Of a stretch of 64,000 nucleotides of DNA, positions 1-8,208 are shown piece by piece (positions within the stretch are counted from its first letter, which is position 1; every line of letters begins with the position of its first letter). The translations under genes and the position numbers were made by a program. Where the stretch lies: NCBI GenBank assembly GCA_000745135.1, contig JQNH01000001.1, forward strand, positions 2,542,001-2,606,000, given 5' to 3'. Below the pieces are notes generated by a model. It was given only the letters and a program-made list of their open reading frames with translations, did not search any database and was not told the DNA's origin. The DNA is from Rhizobiales bacterium YIM 77505. GTDB lineage: Bacteria > Pseudomonadota > Alphaproteobacteria > Rhizobiales > Beijerinckiaceae.

Positions 1-86
1 GACTTGTGCGGAACCTCATGCTGCCATGCAGCAAAGGTTCCGACCAATCGTCGGCCGAGAGCCGACCAAGGAGACGGAGGGGTGTC

Positions 87-1028
87 ATGAAAGCAATCGT
101 TGGGGGTCTCGTGCTCGCCGCTTTGGCGGCCGGCATCGCCTCGGCCCAGGAGACCAAGGTCAGCATCGGCATTTCCGGCTGGACCGGCTTTGCCCCGCTC
201 ACCCTCGCCAAGGAGGCCGGCATCTTCAAGAAGAATGGCCTCGACGTGACGATCAAGAAGATCCCGCAGGCGAGCCGCCACCTCGCCATCCAGTCGGGTG
301 ACATCCAATGCGCCGCGACCACGGTCGAGACCTGGATCGTGTGGAACGCCAACGGCGTCGCCACCAAGCAGATCTTCCAGCTCGACAAGTCCTACGGCGC
401 CGACGGCATGGTGGTGCGTAACACCATCAACTCCATCAAGGACCTGAAGGGCAAGACCGTGGCGGCCTCCGCGCCCGGGACCGCGCCCTATTTCACCCTT
501 GCCTGGTTCCTCAAGAAGAACGGGCTTTCGGTGAAGGACGTGACGGTGGTCAATCTCGAGCCCGGCCCGGCGGCGCAGGCCTTCATCGCCGGCCAGAACG
601 ACGCCGCCATGACCTACGAACCTTATCTCTCCTCGGTCCGCGCCGCGCCCCAGGCCGGCAAGATCATCGCCACCACCCTCGACTACCCGATGATCATGGA
701 CACCTTCGGCTGCACGCCCAAGTTCCTCGACGAGAACCCGAAGGCGGCGAAGGCGCTCGCCGACAGCTACTTCGAGGCGCTTGAGATGATCGCCAAGGAC
801 CAGGCGAAGGCCTATGAGATCATGGGCGCCGATGTGAAGCAGACGGCGGAGCAGTTCGGCAACTCGGCCAAGTTCCTTCGCTGGCAGGACCGGGAAGCCA
901 ACAAGAAGTTCTTCACCGCCGAGTTCGAGCAGTTCTCGAACGAGGCCGCCGACCTTCTCCTTGAGATCGGCATCATCAAGCAGAAGCCGGACATCAAGGC
1001 CATCGTCGACACACGCTTTATTCAATAG
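87..1028 (+). CDS. NitT/TauT-type ABC transporter substrate-binding protein
   Basis: Periplasmic binding protein of 313 residues in the NMT1/SsuA-like family, which delivers small anions or organic nitrogen/sulfur compounds to an ABC importer. Residues 1-20 form a signal peptide ending ASA before Gln21. The mature part opens with KVSIGISGWTGFAPLTLAKE, the usual family start. I chose the ATG at 87 because a purine-rich GGAGACGGAGGGG lies just upstream and because the in-frame start at 6 would add a non-secretory leader. The permease and ATPase genes follow on the same strand. The family assignment is firm. The ligand is not readable from sequence: taurine, nitrate, sulfonate or a pyrimidine-type compound are all possible. 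Confidence 0.88.
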   Translation: MKAIVGGLVLAALAAGIASAQETKVSIGISGWTGFAPLTLAKEAGIFKKNGLDVTIKKIPQASRHLAIQSGDIQCAATTVETWIVWNANGVATKQIFQLDKSYGADGMVVRNTINSIKDLKGKTVAASAPGTAPYFTLAWFLKKNGLSVKDVTVVNLEPGPAAQAFIAGQNDAAMTYEPYLSSVRAAPQAGKIIATTLDYPMIMDTFGCTPKFLDENPKAAKALADSYFEALEMIAKDQAKAYEIMGADVKQTAEQFGNSAKFLRWQDREANKKFFTAEFEQFSNEAADLLLEIGIIKQKPDIKAIVDTRFIQ

Positions 1029-1040
1029 CGCCCTCCGGAG

Positions 1041-1064
1041 CCCCTCTCCCGGATGGGAGAGGGG
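1041..1064. repeat. Perfect palindrome between binding-protein and permease genes
   Basis: The arms CCCCTCTCCC (1041-1050) and GGGAGAGGGG (1055-1064) flank a GGAT loop. The stem is a perfect 10 bp, 12 bases after the upstream stop codon. The same palindrome with loop GGAC recurs at 8232-8255. In RNA it would form a strong hairpin without a T-run, so mRNA stabilisation or attenuation is more likely than full termination. Confidence 0.8.
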
Positions 1065-1084
1065 TTCGATAGCGCTTCCATCCC

Positions 1085-1861
1085 ATGCCCCGCCCGCTCG
1101 AACCCGTCAGCCAAGGCGCCAAGGTCGTCCTCGGCATCTCGTTCTTCGTGCTCTTCGTCGCCGGCTGGTCCATCGCGACGCTCGGGGGCTATGTCTCGAA
1201 GACCTTCCTCGCCGATCCGATCACCATGCTGGAAGACGGCTGGACGCTCCTCAGCCGTTTCGGCTTCGCGTTCGACATCGCCGTGACGATCTGGCGGGTG
1301 GTGGGCGGCTTCATCCTGGCGGCGATCATTGCCGTTCCACTCGGTATCCTGATGGGCGCGTACAAGCCCGTCGAGGCCTTCTTCGAGCCCTTCGTCTCCT
1401 TCGCGCGTTATCTGCCTGCCTCAGCTTTCATCCCGCTTCTGATCCTCTGGGCCGGCATCGGCGAGACGCAGAAGCTGCTCGTCATCTTCATCGGCTCCGT
1501 CTTCCAGATCATCCTCATGGTGGCGGTGGCGGTCGGCCAGACCCGGCGCGACCTCGTGGAGGCGGCCTATACGCTCGGCGCCTCCGACGCAGGGATCGTC
1601 ACGCGGGTCCTGATCCCGGCGAACGCGCCCGAGATTGCCGAGATCCTGCGTCTCGTGCTCGGCTGGGCCTGGACCTACGTCATCGTGGCCGAGCTCATCG
1701 GCTCGTCGTCGGGCATCGGCCACATGATCATCGACAGCCAGGCGCTCCTCGCCACCGGTCAGATCATCTTCGGCATCATCGTCATTGGTCTGATCGGCCT
1801 TGTCTCCGACTTCCTCTTCAAGGCGGTGAACCGCTGGCTCTTCCCCTGGAGGCTGGCGTGA
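1085..1861 (+). CDS. NitT/TauT-type ABC transporter permease
   Basis: Inner-membrane permease of 258 residues in the BPD_transp_1 (SsuC/TauC) family, with about six hydrophobic segments. The cytoplasmic EAA-type loop that contacts the ATPase is visible as LVEAAYTLGASDAGIVTRVL (about residues 157-176), followed by IPANAPEI. Length is normal for the family. It lies 56 bp after the binding-protein gene, with a hairpin in between, and is followed 52 bp later by the ATPase gene, so the three form one importer operon. The start codon is the ATG at 1085. No good Shine-Dalgarno sequence is visible because the palindrome occupies the upstream region. Confidence 0.88.
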   Translation: MPRPLEPVSQGAKVVLGISFFVLFVAGWSIATLGGYVSKTFLADPITMLEDGWTLLSRFGFAFDIAVTIWRVVGGFILAAIIAVPLGILMGAYKPVEAFFEPFVSFARYLPASAFIPLLILWAGIGETQKLLVIFIGSVFQIILMVAVAVGQTRRDLVEAAYTLGASDAGIVTRVLIPANAPEIAEILRLVLGWAWTYVIVAELIGSSSGIGHMIIDSQALLATGQIIFGIIVIGLIGLVSDFLFKAVNRWLFPWRLA

Positions 1862-1913
1862 GGACGCGCGGCGATCTTTGCTTCCCTCAAGGGAGAGGAG
1901 AAAGGCGTCTCGC

Positions 1914-2708
1914 ATGACCGACTCGCCCAAGCTCCTCATCGACAATGTCTCCCGCGTCTTCCCCGGCGTGCGCGGGGGGCCGCCAACCCGGGCGCTCGAG
2001 CCGACGCGGCTCGAGGTCGCCGAGAACGACTTCATCACTATCCTCGGCCCCTCGGGCTGCGGGAAGTCGACGCTTCTGCGGATCGTCGCCGGCCTCGATC
2101 GGCCAAGCGCCGGGCGGGTGCTCCTTGACGGACGGGAGGTGAAGGGGCCGGGACCCGACCGGGGCATGGTGTTCCAGTCCTACACCCTCTTCCCGTGGCT
2201 CACGGTGGCCGAGAACATCGCGTTCGGCCTGAAAGAGAAGGGCGTCCGCGAGAGCGAGCGCCGGGACATCGTCGCGGCCTATGTAGAGAAGGTCGGCCTC
2301 AGGGGCTTCGAGAACCACTATCCGAAGCAGCTCTCCGGCGGCATGCAGCAGCGCACCGCTATTGCCCGGGCGCTTGCGAACAACCCCGAAATCCTTCTGC
2401 TCGACGAGCCTTTCGGCGCACTCGACAACCAGACCCGCGCTCTCATGCAGGAGCTGCTGCTCGGCATCTGGGAGCGGGAGACCAAGACGGTGCTGTTCGT
2501 CACCCACGACATCGAGGAGGCGATCTTCCTCGCCTCCCGCGTGGTGGTCATGACCGCCCGGCCCGGGCGCATCAAGGCGGAGGTGCCGGTCGAGCTCCCC
2601 CATCCGCGCCACTACACCATGAAGACCAGCGCGGCTTTTTCCGACCTGAAGGCGCGGCTCACGGAGGAGATCCGCGCCGAGGCGGTGCTTGCCGCCGAAG
2701 GGCATTGA
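1914..2708 (+). CDS. NitT/TauT-type ABC transporter ATP-binding protein
   Basis: Cytoplasmic ATPase of 264 residues (SsuB/TauB-like) that powers the preceding permease. Visible motifs are Walker A GPSGCGKST, the Q-loop VFQSYTLFPW, signature LSGGMQQR, Walker B ILLLDEPFGALD and the switch histidine in FVTHDIEEA. The ATG at 1914 was chosen over an in-frame ATG at 1878 because GGGAGAGGAGAAAGG lies just upstream and the protein then begins in the usual family way. This completes the three-gene importer; no enzyme gene in the same operon reveals its substrate. Confidence 0.9.
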   Translation: MTDSPKLLIDNVSRVFPGVRGGPPTRALEPTRLEVAENDFITILGPSGCGKSTLLRIVAGLDRPSAGRVLLDGREVKGPGPDRGMVFQSYTLFPWLTVAENIAFGLKEKGVRESERRDIVAAYVEKVGLRGFENHYPKQLSGGMQQRTAIARALANNPEILLLDEPFGALDNQTRALMQELLLGIWERETKTVLFVTHDIEEAIFLASRVVVMTARPGRIKAEVPVELPHPRHYTMKTSAAFSDLKARLTEEIRAEAVLAAEGH

Positions 2709-2809
2709 GCGTCGTATTTCCGCTCCGACCGCCGAGCGTCTAAGCTTCAGGCAAGGGCTACCGAGCCGCAGCGCAGGGCCGCGCCCTGCGCGCCGCCGCG
2801 AGAACAAGA

Positions 2810-3607
2810 ATGAGCGTTGCCGACCCCAACAGCCTCCTTGCCAGCATCCTCTCGGTGGCCGCCAGAGCCACCTGGATCGAGGCCCTCGGCTATGTCGGCG
2901 CAGTGCTCTCCATCGCCTCGAACGCCATGCGGACCATGATCCCGCTGCGCTGTCTCGGTATCGCGACGAATTGCGTCTTCATCCTCTGGGGCACGCTGGC
3001 CGGCGTGTATCCGACCCTCATCGTCCACATGGTGGTGCTGCCCCTCAACGTCACCCGCCTCATTCAGATGCTGCGCCTGATCCGTCAGGTTCGGGAGGCA
3101 AGCAAGGCCGACCTGTCCATGGAATGGCTGAAGCCCTTCATGACCCGGCAGCGCATCCGCCGGGGCGACATCCTGTTCCGGAAGGGCGATGAGGCCGAAT
3201 GCATGTATTACACGCTGACCGGCCGCTACCGGCTGCGGGAATCGGGCCTCGAGATCGCGCCGGGGCAGGTGGTCGGCGAGATGGGGCTGCTCTCGCCCGA
3301 GAACCGGCGCACCCAGACCCTCGAATGCCTCGAAGACGGCGAGGCGCTCGCCATCTCCTATGACGAGCTGCGCCAGCTCTTCTTCCAGAATCCGGAATTC
3401 GGCTTCTATTTCCTGAGACTCACCACGGGCCGGCTGTTCGAGAACATGACCCGGCTCGAGACCGAGCTGATCCATCTGCGACCGCCGAAGGGTCCGGCCG
3501 CTCTGCCCGACCGCCCTCCTCTCCCCTTGACCCACCCAGCGAAAGGAACGGCCGTTGGCCCGGACGCCACGCAGCGGCAGTCCGGGGCCGAGAAGCAATG
3601 CCGATGA
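2810..3607 (+). CDS. Membrane protein with cyclic-nucleotide-binding domain (Popeye-like layout)
   Basis: The 265-residue protein has three hydrophobic segments at about residues 22-40, 43-65 and 66-91, then a Crp/Fnr-type effector domain at about residues 110-230 (RRGDILFRKGDEAECMYYTL, then GQVVGEMGLLSPENRRTQT). No DNA-binding helix-turn-helix follows; the tail is short and Pro/Arg-rich. This order (short multi-pass membrane part, then a cyclic-nucleotide-binding fold) resembles Popeye/BVES proteins and some bacterial relatives. The phosphate-binding cassette GEMGLLSPENRRTQT departs from the classic cAMP-binding RTATV form, so ligand binding is uncertain. It is likely a membrane-bound sensor or scaffold. 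The next genes are on the opposite strand. Confidence 0.75.
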   Translation: MSVADPNSLLASILSVAARATWIEALGYVGAVLSIASNAMRTMIPLRCLGIATNCVFILWGTLAGVYPTLIVHMVVLPLNVTRLIQMLRLIRQVREASKADLSMEWLKPFMTRQRIRRGDILFRKGDEAECMYYTLTGRYRLRESGLEIAPGQVVGEMGLLSPENRRTQTLECLEDGEALAISYDELRQLFFQNPEFGFYFLRLTTGRLFENMTRLETELIHLRPPKGPAALPDRPPLPLTHPAKGTAVGPDATQRQSGAEKQCR

Positions 3608-3683
3608 ACCGGAGCGCAGCGCTCCCTCAACGCTCCTTCTCTATCCTGGGCTCGGCCTGCGGACCGCTCCCGGGTGACCGGGA

Positions 3684-5159
3684 TTAGGATGGGCCGCCTG
3701 CCATGCCCTCTCCAGCCGGCGCGAGCGTCTCACCAAGGCTTCGGCCAAGCTCCTCGACTTCCACGCGCGTCCTCACCACGGTCACGTTGCACGGCGCCTC
3801 GGCGACCACCTGGGACGACACGCTGCCAAGATAGCGCCGCAAGGCAGACGTGCCGCGCGCGCCGATCACGATGTGATCGGCCTTCACCTGGCGCGCATAA
3901 TCCACGAGCGCAGCGGCAGGGTCAGGGCTCTCGACCACCGTGCACGTCACCCGCTCCTCCGGGAGGCCGAGCGGACGCGCCCAGTGCTTCAGCTCCAAGA
4001 GGCGTTGCAGATGGAGGCTCCGGCCCTGCTCGTCTTCGCCGAAGTCGATGCCGATGCGCGGCACCTTCAGGACGTTCACGCAGGCCAGGCGCGCCTTCGG
4101 CTCGATCTCCAGGATCCGCCGCACGATCACCCGCAGCGCATCCGCGAGCTCCTGCATATCGGGCGCAAGATCCACCGCCGCCATGACGATCGGCGCGGCC
4201 GCAAGGCGCCCCGCCAGCGTCGGCTGAGGAGCTTGTTCGGGCGGAATAAAGCTCTTGAACCAGCGCCCGATCACCGTTCCAAGGGGCGGCTTGTTCATCC
4301 TGTCCGCGCGCTCGGTCAGCCTCACCTCCTTGGGGTGAGCAAGATCGAAGGCCGCCTGCGCTCCAGTGGCATAGCGCATCTCCGGATCGCGTTCGAGGAG
4401 CCGCAGGATGATCTCCTGGAGCCAGGGCGGGAAGGATGGATCGAGGGCGCGGGGCGGCACCGGGTCCTGGTAGAGACGACGCCGCAGGGCGCGCCGGCTG
4501 TGTTGGGGATTGCCGAAGGGCCGCTGTCCCGTGGCGAAGAGGTAGAGCATGGCACCAAGAGCGAAGAGATCGCTGCGCGGGTCGCGCCGGTGGCCGAGGA
4601 CTTGCTCGGGCGAGATGTAGGGAGCCGTTCCCACCGGCAGGCGGGCCTCTTCCGCGAGGAGATCGGGCAGCTGGTCATGCCGCGAGAGGCCAAAATCGAT
4701 GAGCACCGCCTCGCCGCTTTCGCGCATCATCACGTTGCTGGGCTTCACGTCGAAATGGATCACGTGCTGACGGTGAAGGTCGTGCAGCGCGAGCGCCACC
4801 TTGGCGCCAAGGGCCGCGACCTCGGCGGCCGGAAGCGGCGCCTTCTCCACCAGCGGCAGCAGGGAGGGGCCAGGAATTCGCTCCATGACGAGATAGGGCT
4901 GTTCCGCAAGCTGCGCCGCCACGAAGCGCGGCACATGGGGACCGGACAGCCGGCGCAGGATCATCTCCTCGACTTCAAAGCCGACGATGGCGCCTGCTCC
5001 TTCGCCATAGCCGATGATCGGCACCTTCATGATCATCGGCAGGGGATCATGGGCCGGATGCGTCACCCGCCAGAGCAACGCCATGCCGCCGCGATGCAGC
5101 AGTTCCTCCAGGCGGAAGCCGCCGACGACCTGTCCAGGCGCGAGCGGGCGCACCATCAC
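3684..5159 (-). CDS. Ser/Thr protein kinase fused to a universal stress protein domain
   Basis: A 491-residue two-domain protein. Residues about 10-275 form a Hanks-type kinase: Gly-rich loop LHRGGMALL, ATP-anchoring Lys in IMKVP (about 45), catalytic loop HFDVKPSN (Asp 137, Lys 139, Asn 142), DFG at 155-157, and GTAPYISPEQ as the APE equivalent. The catalytic loop has Phe where HRD kinases have Arg, a non-RD-like change. Residues about 322-470 form a UspA domain ending with GARGTSALRRYLGSVSSQVV and APCNVTVVR, the ATP-binding USP signature. There is no transmembrane segment or PASTA domain, so the kinase is cytoplasmic. The start is GTG at 5159 or ATG at 5156, both overlapping the stop of the upstream phosphoesterase gene, so the two are translationally coupled. 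Confidence 0.85.
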   Translation of the reverse strand: MMVRPLAPGQVVGGFRLEELLHRGGMALLWRVTHPAHDPLPMIMKVPIIGYGEGAGAIVGFEVEEMILRRLSGPHVPRFVAAQLAEQPYLVMERIPGPSLLPLVEKAPLPAAEVAALGAKVALALHDLHRQHVIHFDVKPSNVMMRESGEAVLIDFGLSRHDQLPDLLAEEARLPVGTAPYISPEQVLGHRRDPRSDLFALGAMLYLFATGQRPFGNPQHSRRALRRRLYQDPVPPRALDPSFPPWLQEIILRLLERDPEMRYATGAQAAFDLAHPKEVRLTERADRMNKPPLGTVIGRWFKSFIPPEQAPQPTLAGRLAAAPIVMAAVDLAPDMQELADALRVIVRRILEIEPKARLACVNVLKVPRIGIDFGEDEQGRSLHLQRLLELKHWARPLGLPEERVTCTVVESPDPAAALVDYARQVKADHIVIGARGTSALRRYLGSVSSQVVAEAPCNVTVVRTRVEVEELGRSLGETLAPAGEGMAGGPS

Positions 5160-5896
5160 GCTCCTCGATAAAGCCGCGCGGCAAGCCGCTCCGGCAGCCC
5201 AGCCGCGATGATCTTTCGAGCCGCGGCGTCGACGTCATAGGGCACGCGCACATAGGTCAGCGTGCCGTCGCGCTCATGGAGAAGGGCATAGCAGGCGGCC
5301 GGCTCGCCGTCCCGCGGCTGGCCGACCGCGCCGACCACCGCCAGCCATCGGCGGCTTGCGAGAAGCGGAATGCGCACCCCCGCCACCGGCGCAAACGGCA
5401 CCGCCGGGCTTCGAGGCGTCATCCAATAGACGGCGGGAACGTGCACATGGCCGCAGAAGGTCAGACGGGCCGCGGTGCGGCGCATGCTGCGCTCCGCCTC
5501 GACGGGTCCGGTGATGTAGCCCCACCCCTCCGGCGCCCAGCCATTGGCGTGGACGAGGAGCCGATCGTCCTCCTCGGCCGTCAGCGGCAGCCGGCGAAGG
5601 AACTCGATCTGCGCCGCGTCGAGCCGCGTCCGGGTCCAGTCGATCGCCTGCGCGGCGAAGGCGTTCATGTCGTCGCCGGTCCCGAACACCGCCGCGTCGT
5701 GATTGCCGAGGAGCGCCACGGCGCCGTCCTCCACGAAGCGCGCCACGGTGTCCACGACGAAATCGGGATCCGCCCCGTAGCCGACATAGTCGCCGAGGAA
5801 CACGTAGCGCTCGACGGCCCTTGTCCGCGCGTCGGCGAGGCAGGCCTCGAAGGCCTCCCGGTTGCCGTGGATGTCGGACATGAGGGCGGTCAGCAT
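5156..5896 (-). CDS. Metallophosphoesterase (YfcE/PP2A-like fold)
   Basis: A 246-residue calcineurin-like phosphoesterase. The metal-binding motifs are in order: SDIHGN (near residue 7), GDYVGYGADP, LLGNHD, HANGW and FCGHVHVP. Such enzymes act on phosphoproteins or on small phosphodiesters and nucleotides. Its stop codon overlaps the start of the kinase-USP gene downstream by 4 bases (GTGA), an arrangement expected for one co-translated unit. A kinase paired with a phosphatase-like enzyme suggests opposing activities, but this is inferred from position only. Confidence 0.85.
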   Translation of the reverse strand: MLTALMSDIHGNREAFEACLADARTRAVERYVFLGDYVGYGADPDFVVDTVARFVEDGAVALLGNHDAAVFGTGDDMNAFAAQAIDWTRTRLDAAQIEFLRRLPLTAEEDDRLLVHANGWAPEGWGYITGPVEAERSMRRTAARLTFCGHVHVPAVYWMTPRSPAVPFAPVAGVRIPLLASRRWLAVVGAVGQPRDGEPAACYALLHERDGTLTYVRVPYDVDAAARKIIAAGLPERLAARLYRGA

Positions 5897-5989
5897 GGGG
5901 CCGCCCCGTTTCGCCCGCGATCAGCGCCGCCGCGTTGCCACGCAAGGAGAGCGAGGGCTATCGTCGGCGGGCCGCTGCCGGGAGCTGTC

Positions 5990-6241
5990 ATGAAGATCGT
6001 CGCGCTCGCCACCGCATCCGTCCTGCTGCTCGCGGCGCCCGCCCTGGGGCAGGCCGATCCGAGAACCGCCTGCCGCAGCGATTACCTGAAGTTCTGCTCG
6101 GCGCACAGGCCCGGCACGCCCGGCGTCGAGCAATGCTTCCGGGACAACCTGCAGAAGGTCTCCGCCGGCTGCCGCGACGCCATCCTCGCCTCCCGCGGCG
6201 GAGGCGCGGCGCCCGCCCAGCGCGGCTCGGACTATCGGTAG
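5990..6241 (+). CDS. Small secreted cysteine-rich repeat protein
   Basis: An 83-residue protein with a signal peptide (residues 1-20, cleavage after ALG or GQA). One Cys-rich module follows, with four cysteines spaced as in the cysteine-rich (GLG1-type) repeat family: ACRSDYLKFC, then EQCFRDN and SAGCRDAI. It was located by its ATG after GCCGGGAGCTGTC. It is probably periplasmic and disulfide-bonded. No enzyme function can be read. It is divergent from the phosphoesterase gene, 93 bp away. Confidence 0.7.
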   Translation: MKIVALATASVLLLAAPALGQADPRTACRSDYLKFCSAHRPGTPGVEQCFRDNLQKVSAGCRDAILASRGGGAAPAQRGSDYR

Positions 6242-6534
6242 GCGGGCCCCTCTCCCCGCGCGGGAAGAGGCGTCTTCAAAGCCGGAGGGTGGCGGGTCCT
6301 TGGGTTCTTCAGCCCACGCAGCTTGAACTACCGCCTTGGACACTAATCAGCGGCGGGTTAAAGGACGACTATCGTCCTTCAGGAAGGCGAGCATCAGGAA
6401 GATTAGATGCGGGCGGAGGGCCGCAGTCCCCTCGCGACGCCTATGGCTTCGCAGAACGGCCGCGCCAAAGCGCGAATGGTTCGCCCGCGTGCCTCATATA
6501 GCCCCCTCTCCCCGCGCGCGGGAGGGGGCAGCTC
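6242..6534. other. Intergenic stretch with degenerate palindromic repeats
   Basis: This 293-bp stretch lies downstream of both flanking genes (plus-strand Cys-rich gene and minus-strand hutU). It holds two CCCTCTCCCC-type imperfect palindromes, at about 6246-6270 and 6501-6529, related to the perfect ones at 1041 and 8232. The second sits just past the hutU stop codon and could end hutU transcription. No convincing gene was found. Confidence 0.55.
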
Positions 6535-8208
6535 TCATCCCTCGAGGCTCGGCAGGTTGAGCCCGTATTCCTTCGCGCAGGCGACCGCTTCCTCGTAGCC
6601 GGCGTCGGCATGGCGCATGACGCCGGAGGCGGGATCGTTCCAAAGCACGCGCTCGATCCGGCGCGCGGCCTCGGGTGTGCCGTCGCAGACGATGACCATG
6701 CCGGCGTGCTGCGAATAGCCCATGCCGACGCCGCCGCCGTGGTGGAGCGAGACCCAAGTGGCGCCGGACGCGCAGTTGAGGAGGGCGTTGAGGAGCGGCC
6801 AATCGGAGACCGCGTCCGAGCCGTCCTTCATCGCCTCCGTCTCGCGGTTCGGGCTCGCGACCGAGCCGGAATCGAGATGGTCGCGGCCGATGACGATCGG
6901 CGCCTTCAGCTCGCCCCGCGCCACCATCTCGTTGAAGGCGAGCCCCAAGCGATGGCGCTGGCCCAGTCCCACCCAGCAGATGCGGGCCGGCAGGCCCTGG
7001 AAGGCGATGCGCTCGCGCGCCATGTCGAGCCAGTGGTGGAGATGGCGGTCGTCGGGGATGAGCTCCTTCACCTTCTCGTCGGTGCGGTAGATGTCCTCCG
7101 GATCGCCGGAGAGCGCGCACCAGCGGAACGGGCCGACCCCGCGGCAGAAGAGCGGGCGGATATAGGCGGGCACGAAGCCGGGGAAGGCGAAGGCGTCCTC
7201 AAGCCCCATGTCCTTCGCCATCTGGCGGATGTTGTTGCCATAATCGAGGGTTGGGATGCCGGCGCGCCAGAAGGCGAGCATGGCCTCCACCTGCACGCGC
7301 ATGGAGCGCTTCGCCGCCTCGACGGTGCCCTTCGGGTCGCGCTCGCGCCGCTCCTCCCATTCCGCGAGGGTCCATCCGGCCGGGAGATAGCCGTTGAGGG
7401 GATCGTGCGCCGAGGTCTGGTCCGTTACGGCGTCGGGCCTCACGCCGCGGCGCACGAGTTCGGGGAAGACCTCCGCCGCGTTGCCGAGGAGCCCGACCGA
7501 GATCGGCTTCTTCCCGCGGCAGGAGCGCTCGATGATGTTCAGCGCCTCGTCGAGGCTCGTGGTCGAGGTGTCGAGGTAACGCGTGCGCAGGCGCATCTCG
7601 ATGCGGCTCGGCTGGCATTCGACGGCGAGCATGGAGGCCCCGGCCATGGTCGCGGCGAGCGGCTGCGCCCCGCCCATGCCGCCTAAGCCTCCGGTCAGGA
7701 TCCAGCGCCCCGACAGGTCGCCGCCATAGTGCCGGCGGCCGACCTCGGCGAAGGTCTCGTAGGTGCCCTGGATGATGCCTTGCGAGCCGATGTAGATCCA
7801 GGAGCCGGCCGTCATCTGGCCGTACATCATGAGACCCTTGCGGTCGAGCTCATGGAAGTGCTCCCAGGTCGCCCAGCCCGGCACCAGGTTGGAATTGGCG
7901 ATGAGGACGCGCGGCGCGTCCTGATGCGTGCGGAAAACGCCGACCGGCTTGCCTGACTGCACGAGCAGGGTCTCGTCCGCCTCGAGCCGGCGCAGGCTCG
8001 CGACGATGCGGTCGAAGCTCTCCCAGTCGCGCGCGGCGCGGCCGATGCCGCCATAGACGACGAGTTCGTGCGGCTTCTCGGCCACCTCCGGGTCGAGATT
8101 GTTCATGAGCATCCGGAGGGGCGCCTCGGTGAGCCAGCTCTTGGCGGAAAGGACGTTCCCGCGCGGGGCGCGGACAATGCGGGCGTTGTCGATGCGGGTC
8201 TGGGTCAT
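6535..8208 (-). CDS. hutU: Urocanate hydratase
   Basis: A 557-residue enzyme, the usual family length, for the second step of histidine breakdown: urocanate to imidazolone propionate, using tightly bound NAD. Family landmarks include [15 protein letters not shown] (NAD-binding), the long conserved block [17 protein letters not shown], and [20 protein letters not shown]. Its ATG overlaps the hutH stop codon in an ATGA junction, so it is the last gene of a coupled hutI-hutH-hutU operon. The enzyme is cytoplasmic. Confidence 0.98.
   Translation of the reverse strand: MTQTRIDNARIVRAPRGNVLSAKSWLTEAPLRMLMNNLDPEVAEKPHELVVYGGIGRAARDWESFDRIVASLRRLEADETLLVQSGKPVGVFRTHQDAPRVLIANSNLVPGWATWEHFHELDRKGLMMYGQMTAGSWIYIGSQGIIQGTYETFAEVGRRHYGGDLSGRWILTGGLGGMGGAQPLAATMAGASMLAVECQPSRIEMRLRTRYLDTSTTSLDEALNIIERSCRGKKPISVGLLGNAAEVFPELVRRGVRPDAVTDQTSAHDPLNGYLPAGWTLAEWEERRERDPKGTVEAAKRSMRVQVEAMLAFWRAGIPTLDYGNNIRQMAKDMGLEDAFAFPGFVPAYIRPLFCRGVGPFRWCALSGDPEDIYRTDEKVKELIPDDRHLHHWLDMARERIAFQGLPARICWVGLGQRHRLGLAFNEMVARGELKAPIVIGRDHLDSGSVASPNRETEAMKDGSDAVSDWPLLNALLNCASGATWVSLHHGGGVGMGYSQHAGMVIVCDGTPEAARRIERVLWNDPASGVMRHADAGYEEAVACAKEYGLNLPSLEG

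Noticed and set aside
1-86. A TPP-riboswitch-like leader before the NitT/TauT importer
   Set aside because: Only 86 bases are available and no THI-box-like sequence is present. The substrate could not be assigned to a thiamine precursor.
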